A DNA stretch of 64,000 nucleotides from Myxococcota bacterium. Its GTDB lineage: Bacteria; Myxococcota_A; Bradymonadia; UBA7976; UBA1532. Positions 43,277-51,498 of the stretch are shown here, in pieces. The first letter of the stretch is position 1; every line of letters begins with the position of its first letter. The translations under genes and the position numbers were made by a program. Where the stretch lies: contig JAKLJY010000015.1 of assembly GCA_023150895.1 (NCBI GenBank), positions 1-64,000 on the forward strand, read 5' to 3'. Under the pieces are notes generated by a model. The model was not told the DNA's origin and made no database searches. It saw only the letters and a program-made list of their open reading frames with translations.

Positions 43277-43846
43277 TCAGTCCCGCATCCGGAGCGCGCC
43301 GGGCAGGACCAGCGAGTTCCAGCGGGCGATGTTGTCGGGCAGATTCTCGCGGAAGGCCGCCGCGCCGTCGTCCGTGCAGACCTGGGCGAGATCCCAGGTG
43401 TCCTGCGGCGACCGCGGCCAGAGAATGCGGATGCGGACGTTCAGCATGTTCGAGAACGTGCCGACCATGGCTTCGAGCCAGTAGTGGACGCAGAACCGCT
43501 GGCGCGTCAGCTGGCTGCCGAGCACCCCGCCCGCCTCGAGGGGCAGGCCGGCCTGGTCCACCGGGCCGTTCGGCGTCAAGGTGTGCCAGGTATTGCGGGT
43601 GACCGAGAGGAGCCCGGAGGGCGGCGCCTCGACACGCCAGCGGTAGGTCTCCGTCCGCAGCGTCTCGAGCGCCGACTCGGCGAGGACCATCGCCGCAGAC
43701 TGCTCCCGCGCGGAGATGTTGCCTTGCATCGTCCGGATCTGCAGGGCGAAGACGGCCGAGAAGCCGATCGCGCTGACCAGGACCGCAACGAGGACCTCGA
43801 TGATGCTGAAACCGCGGGGTCCACGCGGAGGGCAGGCGCGGCGCAT
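43277..43846 (-). CDS. pilV: PilV-type minor pilin
   Basis: 189 residues from ATG 43844-43846, which overlaps the stop of the fimT-like gene (TAATG). The prepilin motif is RG-FSIIEVLVAVLVSAIGFSAVFALQI with Glu5, typical of PilV. The soluble part contains AREQSAAMVLAESALETLRTE and a few Cys. Translational coupling with its neighbours supports one minor-pilin operon. Confidence 0.9.
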   Translation of the reverse strand: MRRACPPRGPRGFSIIEVLVAVLVSAIGFSAVFALQIRTMQGNISAREQSAAMVLAESALETLRTETYRWRVEAPPSGLLSVTRNTWHTLTPNGPVDQAGLPLEAGGVLGSQLTRQRFCVHYWLEAMVGTFSNMLNVRIRILWPRSPQDTWDLAQVCTDDGAAAFRENLPDNIARWNSLVLPGALRMRD

Positions 43847-44514
43847 TACAACAACTCCAGTCGCGCGGGCTGCGTGAACCCGATGCGGATCGTGCGGGCC
43901 GGCCCGGAGGGACCGGCGCCGGCCTGGGCGGAGAAGCGCTGGACGAGGAGGCCAATCTCCCCGGCGATCGGTGTCGCGACCGCACCGTTCATGGTGTGAA
44001 CGGAGCCGTCCGGCCGCACGCAGAGCGTCAGAGAACCGGCGCGGACGATGGGGCCCTCGGCGGCCCGCAGGGGCCGCAATCGCCAGCCGGTGAGCCCGAC
44101 GATGGGATCCGTGCCACCGGGCGGTTGCGTCCAGCCCCCGCCCATGGGCGTGCTGCCGAAACCGTAGCGGGCGAGGCGCTGCGCATTGCCCGCCAGGTCG
44201 GCCACGGCGTCCCCGCAGACCGCGACCGTGCTCTCGAAGATCTCGAAGGACCCACGGGCGTCCGCCGCGTTGAAGTCTCCGAACCGGACGATGTACGGCC
44301 GGTTGCGCATCTGGCTCTGCGCCTTGATGCGGTTGAACTCGTGCGAGACGAACGTCGCCATGCTCGCGTCCCGATCCCGGGCGGTGAAGGTGCGCAGCGA
44401 CGGGAACGCCAGCGTGCTGATCACCAGAATGAGCGTGACCACGAAGAGCAGCTCGACGAGCGTGAAACCGCGGCGACCGAGGCGTCGAAGGCGCGGGGGA
44501 CTCACTTTCGCCAT
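43846..44514 (-). CDS. fimT: FimT/GspH-type minor pseudopilin
   Basis: 222 residues from ATG 44512-44514 with AAAGGA upstream. The prepilin motif is RG-FTLVELLFVVTLILVISTLAF with Glu5. The soluble region runs through SHEFNRIKAQSQMRNRPYIVRFGDF and ends LARLELL-like (ARLELL). FimT and GspH are not separable from the sequence; the company of PilV-W-X-Y1 favours FimT. First gene of the operon. Confidence 0.88.
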   Translation of the reverse strand: MAKVSPPRLRRLGRRGFTLVELLFVVTLILVISTLAFPSLRTFTARDRDASMATFVSHEFNRIKAQSQMRNRPYIVRFGDFNAADARGSFEIFESTVAVCGDAVADLAGNAQRLARYGFGSTPMGGGWTQPPGGTDPIVGLTGWRLRPLRAAEGPIVRAGSLTLCVRPDGSVHTMNGAVATPIAGEIGLLVQRFSAQAGAGPSGPARTIRIGFTQPARLELL

Positions 44515-44624
44515 GGGGGTCCTTTCGGGGCGGCACGCGCCGCGCCACCCCGATGAGCAAGAACCGCGCCACCGCACCAGTGCTCGCCCCGCGGTGTTTC
44601 GGCGGCCCGGGCGGACTCTGAAAT

Positions 44625-44643
44625 TTTTGCACACTCCGCAAAA
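44625..44643. promoter_or_regulatory. Inverted repeat in the divergent pilin/cytochrome intergenic region
   Basis: TTTTGC (44625-44630) and GCAAAA (44638-44643) with a 7-base spacer form a perfect dyad in the 189-base divergent gap. It is the AT-richest spot of the gap and a plausible operator for one or both operons. The binding protein is unknown. No clear sigma54 box (GG-N10-GC) was found there. Confidence 0.4.
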
Positions 44644-44686
44644 TGGTGAATCGTCGCGAACGCCCGTAGTCCCCTCCGGCGGGGGC

Positions 44687-44695
44687 TGCTATCGT
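44687..44695 (+). promoter_or_regulatory. Extended -10 promoter of the cytochrome operon, probable leaderless start
   Basis: TGC-TATCGT (-10 at 44690-44695) ends 8 bases before the ATG at 44704. The intervening bases are C-rich with no Shine-Dalgarno. No convincing -35 is seen; the TG-type extended -10 could compensate. Confidence 0.4.
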
Positions 44696-44703
44696 CCCCC
44701 GCC

Positions 44704-46122
44704 ATGCCCTCTCATCGTCTCCCGAACCCGTGGGCCCGGCCTCCGGGCCGCCCGGCGCTGATCGGCGCGGTGGCCACGTCCCTCCTCGCCCCCGTCTGCG
44801 CCTGCGCGGCGGACTATTTCGTCGGCGCCGAGACCCGCCTGACGGCCGACCGCTGGCGCGGCACGCGGCAGGCGCCCGTCGAACGCCTCGATGTCCGCCC
44901 GCGCCTTCGCCTCGGTGTGTTCGACATCGAAGACGACGGTGCGGCGACGGACCGCTACCGGTTCGTCGCGGACCTGGAGGTCGGGGCCGATTTCGGCCGG
45001 ACGGACGCCGAGCGCGACGCGTCGAAGCAGGTCCTCGGCGAGACGCGCCGCGCCCGGTTCGACCTGTATTTCGCCTATTTCGAGGGACACCTCGTTCAGA
45101 CCCGTACGCTGGGGGTGACGCTCCTCGCCGGACGGCACTTGTTGTTCGACGCCGTCGGCCTCGATGCCGTCGACGGCGTGACGGTGCGGGTCCGCCTGCC
45201 CTTCGTGCAGCTCGAAGGGACGGGGGGTCTCGCGGTCCGGTCGGGCTGGTCGAACGTCGGGCCGGACATCTACTCGCCCGACGGCACCACCCTGCCCGAC
45301 GTCCCCGCCTACCTGGTCGGCGCCGCCGCCGAGACGGATCTCGGCGACCTCGTCGTCTTCCGTGGCGCGTGGCGCCGACAGTTCGAGGACTCGGCGCACG
45401 TCTCGCGGGAGGAGGTCGGCGGCGGCCTCGAGGTCACCCCCCTTCGCGGGCTCTCGTTCTCCGCCGGCACCCGCTATGACGCGATCTTCGAGCGCCTCTC
45501 GAACGTCGAGGCCGGCGCCGGATACAGTTTTCTCGAGGCTTGGCGGGCCGAGGTCGCCTGGCGCCGCGAACACCCGTCGTTCAGCGCCGACTCCATCTGG
45601 AACGCGTTCTCCATCGAGCCCTATCACGACGTCAGCGCCCGGCTCCGGTTCGACCCGGGCCTGTGGCGCCTCTCGGCGGACGGGGGCATTCGCCGGTTCG
45701 ACGGCGGCGAAGCGCACGCCGCCGCGGGGTCCATCGAGACGACCCGCGATGCCTACGACGCGGGCCTGCGGGGCGAGCGCCTGCTTGGCGACCCCGCCGA
45801 CGACATGGCCGTCGGGGCCGAGGGGCGGGCCGGGCTCGGCTACGGCGGTCAGCGAATTTACGGCGACGTCTTCGGGCGGATGCCGGTCGCGCTGACGCCG
45901 GGGGTCGCCCCCCTGCGTCTGGGCGGACGACTCGGCGCCGTCCACTTCGAAGACGAGCAGCAGGCCGAGCTCTCCGGCGTGTCGGGCTGGGCCGTGGCCA
46001 CCGTCGGTTGGCGTGCCGCCGAGACCGTGCACCTCGAACTCCTGGGCGAGGGACATGCGAGCCGGTTCACGCCGTTCCGCGGGCGCTTGCTCGCGCAGGT
46101 GACGCTGGAGGAGTGGCTGTGA
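44704..46122 (+). CDS. Outer-membrane beta-barrel, putative porin of a porin-cytochrome complex
   Basis: 472 residues with a signal peptide (ALIGAVATSLLAPVCACAA). The mature protein consists of alternating amphipathic strands (RYRFVADLEVGADFGRT, ARFDLYFAYFEGHLVQTRTLGVTLLAGRHLLFDAVGLDAVDGVTVRVRLPF-type patches) and ends in a strand followed by TLEEWL, as outer-membrane barrels do. It has no sugar-porin motifs. Its stop overlaps the start of a 13-haem cytochrome gene by one base (TGATG), so both are coupled. By analogy to MtrB-like porins it may sheath or align a haem protein across the outer membrane. That role is inference. Confidence 0.72.
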   Translation: MPSHRLPNPWARPPGRPALIGAVATSLLAPVCACAADYFVGAETRLTADRWRGTRQAPVERLDVRPRLRLGVFDIEDDGAATDRYRFVADLEVGADFGRTDAERDASKQVLGETRRARFDLYFAYFEGHLVQTRTLGVTLLAGRHLLFDAVGLDAVDGVTVRVRLPFVQLEGTGGLAVRSGWSNVGPDIYSPDGTTLPDVPAYLVGAAAETDLGDLVVFRGAWRRQFEDSAHVSREEVGGGLEVTPLRGLSFSAGTRYDAIFERLSNVEAGAGYSFLEAWRAEVAWRREHPSFSADSIWNAFSIEPYHDVSARLRFDPGLWRLSADGGIRRFDGGEAHAAAGSIETTRDAYDAGLRGERLLGDPADDMAVGAEGRAGLGYGGQRIYGDVFGRMPVALTPGVAPLRLGGRLGAVHFEDEQQAELSGVSGWAVATVGWRAAETVHLELLGEGHASRFTPFRGRLLAQVTLEEWL

Positions 46123-47360
46123 TGCCGACGTTTCTTCGGCGGCTTGCCCTCGCCACGCTCGCCGTGACCGGACTCGTTTCGTTGCCCGATCAGGCCCTCG
46201 CCGACCCCACCCGCCGTGGTCCGCTCGAAGCCATCTACGGCCAGCAGGAGATCCCCCTCGCCTTCGACCATGCCGTGCACCTCGGCAAGGCCAAGATGAA
46301 GTGCGAGGAGTGCCACGATGTCGCCCGCAGCGTCCGTCCGTCCGACCGCAACCTGCCCCCCGAGCGCACCTGTCTCGACTGTCACGACGTGCTCGACGAG
46401 CAGCCCGAGCAGGCCAACCCGAAGGCCGCCTGCAGCACCTGTCACCCCGGGTACGAACCCGTCTTTCCGCCCGGCGTCGAACGGGACGACACGCTGAAGG
46501 CGACGCCGCATCCGGCGCCCGTGCTCTTCCCCACCCCGTCGATCGTCTTCAGCCACCAGGCCCACCTCGGCCGCGGGGCCGCCTGCGACGACTGCCACAA
46601 GGGGGTTGCGACCGCCGGACTGGCGACGCTCGAACACATGCCGATGATGGACGACTGCCTCGCCTGCCACGACGGCCGGGCGGCGAGCGCGGCGTGCACC
46701 ACCTGTCATCTCGCCCGCCCCGACGGTGTGCTCGTCACCGACCTGCCCGGCGGCAAGCTCGTCCCGCGCGGTCTGTTCCGCAACGACGACCACCGGGGTG
46801 ACTTCGCGCGGTCGCACGGTCCCGCCGCCAAGGCCGACGCCGACTACTGCGCCGCGTGCCACACCGAGTCCGAGTGTGCGAAATGCCACATGGGGAACAT
46901 CAAGCCCCTCTCGGTGCATGCGGCGGACTACATCCTGACCCACCCCCCAGAGGCGCGTCGCGACGATCCGCAGTGCTCGAAGTGCCACCGCTTGCAGACG
47001 TTCTGTCGGGACTGCCATCTGCGCAGCGGCGTGACGACCGCGACGGGCACCGGGCTCGGATTCCGCGATCCGGGCAACGCGGGCGGCATGGCCGATTTCC
47101 ACACGGTCGCATTCAAAGCCGACGTGACCTCTGCGCTGCATCACCGCTACGAAGCACGTCGAAACATCCGGCAGTGTGTCGCGTGCCATCAGGAGAACGA
47201 CTGCACGCGGTGCCATGCGTCCATCGAGGCCGGCGGGCGGGGGCTGAATCCGCACCCCGCAGGCTTCGATCGGAACTGCCGCCGCCTGCTCGAACTCAAC
47301 GATCGGGCCTGTCGCCAATGCCATACCGACCTCTCCGCGTTGAAGGCGGCGTGTGACTGA
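46122..47360 (+). CDS. Exported 13-haem c-type cytochrome
   Basis: 412 residues with a signal peptide (FLRRLALATLAVTGLVSLPDQALA). Thirteen CxxCH motifs can be counted: CEECH, CLDCH, CSTCH, CDDCH, CLACH, CTTCH, CAACH, CAKCH, CSKCH, CRDCH, CVACH, CTRCH and CRQCH. Several unpaired His (FDHAVHLG, FSHQAHLG, LTHPP, LHHRYEAR) are candidate distal ligands, as in cytochrome c3/c7-type proteins. It would act in the periplasm or at the outer membrane as an electron wire. It overlaps the upstream barrel gene by one base and the next lipoprotein gene by 8 bases. Confidence 0.93.
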   Translation: MPTFLRRLALATLAVTGLVSLPDQALADPTRRGPLEAIYGQQEIPLAFDHAVHLGKAKMKCEECHDVARSVRPSDRNLPPERTCLDCHDVLDEQPEQANPKAACSTCHPGYEPVFPPGVERDDTLKATPHPAPVLFPTPSIVFSHQAHLGRGAACDDCHKGVATAGLATLEHMPMMDDCLACHDGRAASAACTTCHLARPDGVLVTDLPGGKLVPRGLFRNDDHRGDFARSHGPAAKADADYCAACHTESECAKCHMGNIKPLSVHAADYILTHPPEARRDDPQCSKCHRLQTFCRDCHLRSGVTTATGTGLGFRDPGNAGGMADFHTVAFKADVTSALHHRYEARRNIRQCVACHQENDCTRCHASIEAGGRGLNPHPAGFDRNCRRLLELNDRACRQCHTDLSALKAACD

Positions 47361-48549
47361 AACGCCATGGCCCGGTGGGCCGCCACGGGCCAGGTGGGCG
47401 ACCGGCCTCGCCCTGGCGCTCGCGCTGCCGGCCTGCGGCGCCGAATCGGACGCGGCGGCCCCCCTTGCGGCCGACGTGGGGCGCCCTTGCCCGAGCCGGG
47501 CGGAGATGGCGCCGACGCTGTCCGCCCTCGTGGAGGAGAATCGCCTCCCGCACCTCGCCGCGCTGCTCCGCGAGACGCTGCCGGACACGCAGCTGAAGGC
47601 CGTACTCGACGCGGCCCTCCGCATCGTGCGGGCGTTGCCCGACGGGCGCCTCGAAGCGCTGCTCGACCTCCTCCGCTCCGAGCGTGTTGCGACCGCCAAG
47701 GCCCTCATCGCGCGGCTCGTGGGGTACGCGCGGACGAGCGGGCCGGGGGGCACGCTCAACGTCGAGCTCGGCGCGGCGCTGACGCACCTGCTGACGGCGT
47801 GCGGCGAGGGCCCCCTCTTTCCGGCGCTCGACGCCGTGTTGTCGACGCGCTCGCTCCTCGACCTCGCGGAACCCCTGCGACAGACGCTCGCCCTGCCCCT
47901 GATTCAGGAGCTCCTGGGCGCCGCGGGGGCGCTGAACCGGGAGGCGCTCGCGGCGCTGATTTGTAATGTGCAGGCGGCGCTGGTCCGGCCGGGGGCGGAC
48001 CCCGCGGAGAGCGTTCGGGCCCTTCTGCGCACGGTCGCCGGTCTGACGGACCTGCTCGACACCCCCCCGGTCTCTACGGTCGTGGATGGCGCCCTCGCCG
48101 AGTTGTCGCCGTCGGGCGCGGTCTGGCCGCCGTTTCAGGCGCTGCTCTGCTGTGAGATGTACGGGACCGTCACCTGCCCGGGCGTCGGTTCGACCCTGCC
48201 GCCGCGCGAGGGGCCGCCCGTCTACGTGTACCTGGCCTACGACGTCTTTCTGACCCGTCCGGCCGAGCTCGACGCGGCGTTGGCGCTGCTCGCGGACCGG
48301 GAGGTCACGGACCAACTCGCCCCGCTCGTCGAAGTGCTGCAGACGCTCGGCCGCGAGCCGGACGTCCGCCGGGCGCTCGTCGCACTCGTGACGACGCTGT
48401 TGCGCCCCGAAATCGCCGACGGGGTCCTCGCGGATCTGTCGCTTCTGCTGGACTCGGGCGCGTTCGACGAGCTGCTCGCAATGGTCGACGCCGTCGTGCG
48501 CAGCTGCCCCGAAGACGCGGGCCTTTTCCCGCCCGGGGACGCCGGATGA
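47353..48549 (+). CDS. Helical lipoprotein of the cytochrome operon
   Basis: 398 residues from GTG 47353, overlapping the cytochrome stop. The lipobox LPAC gives Cys28. The mature part is Leu/Ala-rich helical repeats (LSALVEENRLPHLAALLRETLPD, QLKAVLDAALRIVRALPDGRLEALLDLL, LDTPPVSTVVDGALAEL) with a few Cys (LLCCEMYGTVTCPG). There is no haem motif. It is probably an outer-membrane lipid-anchored scaffold for the barrel-cytochrome pair. The family was not recognised. The stop overlaps the next start (ATGA). Confidence 0.7.
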   Translation: MTETPWPGGPPRARWATGLALALALPACGAESDAAAPLAADVGRPCPSRAEMAPTLSALVEENRLPHLAALLRETLPDTQLKAVLDAALRIVRALPDGRLEALLDLLRSERVATAKALIARLVGYARTSGPGGTLNVELGAALTHLLTACGEGPLFPALDAVLSTRSLLDLAEPLRQTLALPLIQELLGAAGALNREALAALICNVQAALVRPGADPAESVRALLRTVAGLTDLLDTPPVSTVVDGALAELSPSGAVWPPFQALLCCEMYGTVTCPGVGSTLPPREGPPVYVYLAYDVFLTRPAELDAALALLADREVTDQLAPLVEVLQTLGREPDVRRALVALVTTLLRPEIADGVLADLSLLLDSGAFDELLAMVDAVVRSCPEDAGLFPPGDAG

Positions 48550-49877
48550 CCCCGTTCGGGAGAGTCGCCGCCGCGACGCTGGTGCTCCCCGCGGCGCTTC
48601 TTTGCCCCGGGACCGCCATCGCGAGCCTGCTCGACATCTACGGGTTCAACCCGCGCGGGACGGCCATGGGCAATGCGCAGGCCGCCGTCGCCGACGACTA
48701 CACCGCGACGTTCTACAATCCCGCCGCGATGACGCAGCGCAAGCAGATCAACGTCGGCGCAGGGTTCATCGCAACGGTGCCGAGCCTGTACATCGACCGC
48801 GACGCGCGCCGCTCCGACGTGCCGAACGAGCTGCCCCCGAGCTTCGCCGGCGTCAACCTCGGCGCGCTCTTCCCGCTCGGCGGCCTGCTCGAGAACCGGC
48901 TCGCCATCGGCCTCGCACTGTATCTGCCCACGCTCAATCTGCTGCGCGCGGAGGGCATCGACGCGCAGGTGCCCCAGTACTATCTGTTCCAGAATCTGCC
49001 GGACAAGTACGACCTGCTGGGGGCGGCCGCGTTCGAGTTCGGCCCCTGGCTCAGCGTCGGCGCAGGGGTTCAGGTCCTCGCCGGGCTCGACGGCGCCGTC
49101 GACCTGCACGTCGACCTGACGAACCGCACGGTGGCGCAGCGGGCGGTGAACGTCGAGGTGAGCCCGGTCGCCGCGCCGACCGTCGGCCTCTTCTCCCGAC
49201 CCATCGCCCCCCTGCGCCTCGGCGCGAGCTGGCGGGGCGCGCTGTCCCTCGACTACCGGCTCCCGACCCGCCTCGTCATCACCGAGCTGGTGGATCTGAA
49301 CCTCGACATCGGCGGGACGGTGCTCTACAGCCCGCATGTCTTCAACGTCGGCGCCGCCTGGACCTTCTCGGAGATCGATCTCGTCGCCTCGGCGGAAGTC
49401 AGCCATGCCCTCTGGTCGCGGGCGCCGGATCCGAGCCCGCGCTTCGAGATCGACATCGAGGGGGACCTCGTCCGGGGGATCGGGCTCGGTGACCGGCTCG
49501 ATGTCGGCAACGGCGCCGACATCGAACTCGGTTTCGTCGACACCACGACCGTCCGTCTCGGCCTCGAGCAACGCCCGACGGAGAGTCTCGCCGTGCGCGC
49601 CGGGTACGCCTTTCGTCCGACGCCTGCACCGGTCCCGACGGAAGCGTTCAACTACATCGACGGCGACGCGCACCTGCTCTCGCTCGGCGCGGGGGTCAGC
49701 TTCAGGGACCCCCTCGAAATCCGGGAGAATCAGCTCCACCTCGACGTGGCGTGGCAGCTCACGCTCCTGAACGAGGTTCGCGTCGAGAAGACCCTCGGCG
49801 CACGGGACCCCGTCGGCGACTACTCGGCCGGCGGTCGAATTCACAGTGTATCGGTGTCCTTGCGCCACGACCTGTGA
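48546..49877 (+). CDS. FadL-like outer-membrane transporter (OmpP1/FadL/TodX family)
   Basis: 443 residues with a signal peptide (RVAAATLVLPAALLCPGTAIA). The diagnostic N-terminal hatch is FNPRGTAMGNAQAAVADDYTATFYNPAAMT. Barrel strands follow throughout, ending VSVSLRHDL. FadL relatives take up hydrophobic compounds such as long-chain fatty acids. Last gene of the overlapping barrel-cytochrome-lipoprotein set, so its ligand may be linked to that electron-transfer system, for example a quinone or hydrocarbon. That is speculation. Confidence 0.87.
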   Translation: MTPFGRVAAATLVLPAALLCPGTAIASLLDIYGFNPRGTAMGNAQAAVADDYTATFYNPAAMTQRKQINVGAGFIATVPSLYIDRDARRSDVPNELPPSFAGVNLGALFPLGGLLENRLAIGLALYLPTLNLLRAEGIDAQVPQYYLFQNLPDKYDLLGAAAFEFGPWLSVGAGVQVLAGLDGAVDLHVDLTNRTVAQRAVNVEVSPVAAPTVGLFSRPIAPLRLGASWRGALSLDYRLPTRLVITELVDLNLDIGGTVLYSPHVFNVGAAWTFSEIDLVASAEVSHALWSRAPDPSPRFEIDIEGDLVRGIGLGDRLDVGNGADIELGFVDTTTVRLGLEQRPTESLAVRAGYAFRPTPAPVPTEAFNYIDGDAHLLSLGAGVSFRDPLEIRENQLHLDVAWQLTLLNEVRVEKTLGARDPVGDYSAGGRIHSVSVSLRHDL

Positions 49878-49880
49878 GCC

Positions 49881-49909
49881 TTGAAAAAGCCTCGCGGCCC
49901 CGGTATCTC
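49881..49909 (+). promoter_or_regulatory. Strong sigma70-like promoter of prfC, leaderless layout
   Basis: TTGAAA (49881-49886), a 17-base spacer and TATCTC (49904-49909) lie 8 bases before the prfC ATG, with only CG-rich bases and no Shine-Dalgarno between. Transcription would start at the initiation codon. Confidence 0.55.
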
Positions 49910-49917
49910 GCCCCGCC

Positions 49918-51498
49918 ATGTCACACGCTCAGGAAACCGCTCGCCGGCGCACGTTCGCCATCATCAGCCACCCGGACGCCGGCAAGACGACCATCACCGA
50001 GAAGCTGCTGCTCTTCGGCGGAGCCATCCAGATGGCCGGCGCGGTGCGGGCGCGCCGGGCCGGGCGCCACGCGGCGTCGGACTTCATCGAAATCGAGAAG
50101 CAGCGCGGCATCTCGGTCAGCACGGCCGTCATGAGCTTCGAACACCAGGGCTGCGCGGTGAACCTCCTCGACACCCCCGGTCACGAGGACTTCAGCGAGG
50201 ACACCTACCGGGTGCTCACCGCGGTCGACAGCGCGTTGATGGTGCTCGACTCGGCCAAGGGCGTCGAGGCCCGCACGCTGGCCCTCATGGAGGTCTGCCG
50301 CATGCGCGACACCCCCGTGATGACCTACTGCAACAAGTTCGATCGCGAGTCGATGGATCCGTTCGAGCTGATGGACTCGATCGAGAAACAACTCGGCATC
50401 CAGACGGCGCCGATGACCTGGCCCATCGGAATGGGCAAGGACTTCCAGGGGGTCTACGACCTCGTCAACCGCGCCGTCGTTTTCTATCAGGACGCGCAGA
50501 AGGGCCGGAAGAACGACGTCGTCGCCCTCGCCCCCGAGGACCCGGCCCTCGACGAGTGGATCGGCCCCGAGGCCGCCGCGAAGCTGCGTTCAGAGCTCGA
50601 GCTGCTCGAAGGGGCGTCGCCGCCGTTCGATCCCGAGTCGTATCGGCGCGGCAAGCAGACGCCGGTCTTTTTCGGCAGCGCAATCAACAACTTCGGCGTC
50701 AAGGAACTCCTCGACTGTTTCGTGCGCTTCGCCCCGGCGCCGCAGCCCCGGGCGACGGCGACGCGATACGTCGAGCCGGACGAGCCCACGTTCACCGGTT
50801 TCGTGTTCAAGATTCAGGCGAACCTCGATCCCTCGCACCGGGACCGCATGGCCTTCGTGCGCATCGTTTCGGGCGAATACAACCGGGGCATGAAGCTGCG
50901 GCACGTCCGCTCCGGGCGCGACATGGCGATCAACAACGCCACGACGTTCCTCGCCCGGGACCGCACCGTGACCGAGCAGGCGTTTCCGGGGGACATCATC
51001 GGCCTGCACAACCATGGGGCCATCCGCATCGGTGACACGTTCACCGAGGGCGAGGACCTCAAGTTCACCGGCATCCCGTCGTTCGCCCCCGAGCTCTTCC
51101 GGCGGGCTCGCCTGCTCGATCCGCTGAAGTCCAAGTCCCTCGTCAAGGGCCTCGAACAGCTCGCCGAAGAAGGCGCGGCGCAACTGTATCGACCCATCGA
51201 CGGGCAGGACTACCTGCTCGGCGCGCTCGGATCGCTGCAGTTCGACGTCATTCAGTCCCGCCTGCAGAACGAGTACAACGTGCGGGCCATCTTCGAGCAG
51301 GTGCCCTATCAGGCCGCGCGGTGGCTCTTCTCGGACGATCAGGAAGCCCTCGACAAGTTCATCGCGACGAACCGTGACCGCGTCTATCGCGACCTCGCCG
51401 ACAACCCGACGTTCATCGCCAATACCGAGTGGGCGATGAACTACGCGGCGAGCCAGAACCCCAAGATCCGGTTCCTCAAGACGATGGAGATCCAGTAG
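49918..51498 (+). CDS. prfC: Peptide chain release factor 3 (RF3)
   Basis: 526 residues, full length for RF3. GTPase motifs: G1 SHPDAGKTT, switch I with EIEKQRGISVSTAVM, G3 DTPGHEDF and G4 NKFD. RF3-specific GGAIQMAGAVRARRAGRHAASDF and the C-terminal ENEYNVRAIFEQVPYQAARW-type segment separate it from EF-G. It recycles RF1/RF2 after termination. The last 23 bases overlap the convergent murJ end. Confidence 0.96.
   Translation: MSHAQETARRRTFAIISHPDAGKTTITEKLLLFGGAIQMAGAVRARRAGRHAASDFIEIEKQRGISVSTAVMSFEHQGCAVNLLDTPGHEDFSEDTYRVLTAVDSALMVLDSAKGVEARTLALMEVCRMRDTPVMTYCNKFDRESMDPFELMDSIEKQLGIQTAPMTWPIGMGKDFQGVYDLVNRAVVFYQDAQKGRKNDVVALAPEDPALDEWIGPEAAAKLRSELELLEGASPPFDPESYRRGKQTPVFFGSAINNFGVKELLDCFVRFAPAPQPRATATRYVEPDEPTFTGFVFKIQANLDPSHRDRMAFVRIVSGEYNRGMKLRHVRSGRDMAINNATTFLARDRTVTEQAFPGDIIGLHNHGAIRIGDTFTEGEDLKFTGIPSFAPELFRRARLLDPLKSKSLVKGLEQLAEEGAAQLYRPIDGQDYLLGALGSLQFDVIQSRLQNEYNVRAIFEQVPYQAARWLFSDDQEALDKFIATNRDRVYRDLADNPTFIANTEWAMNYAASQNPKIRFLKTMEIQ

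Noticed and set aside
44515-44703. Sigma54 promoter for the pilin operon
   Set aside because: No GG-N10-GC pair with the right context was found on the minus strand; only a TTTTGC dyad is present.
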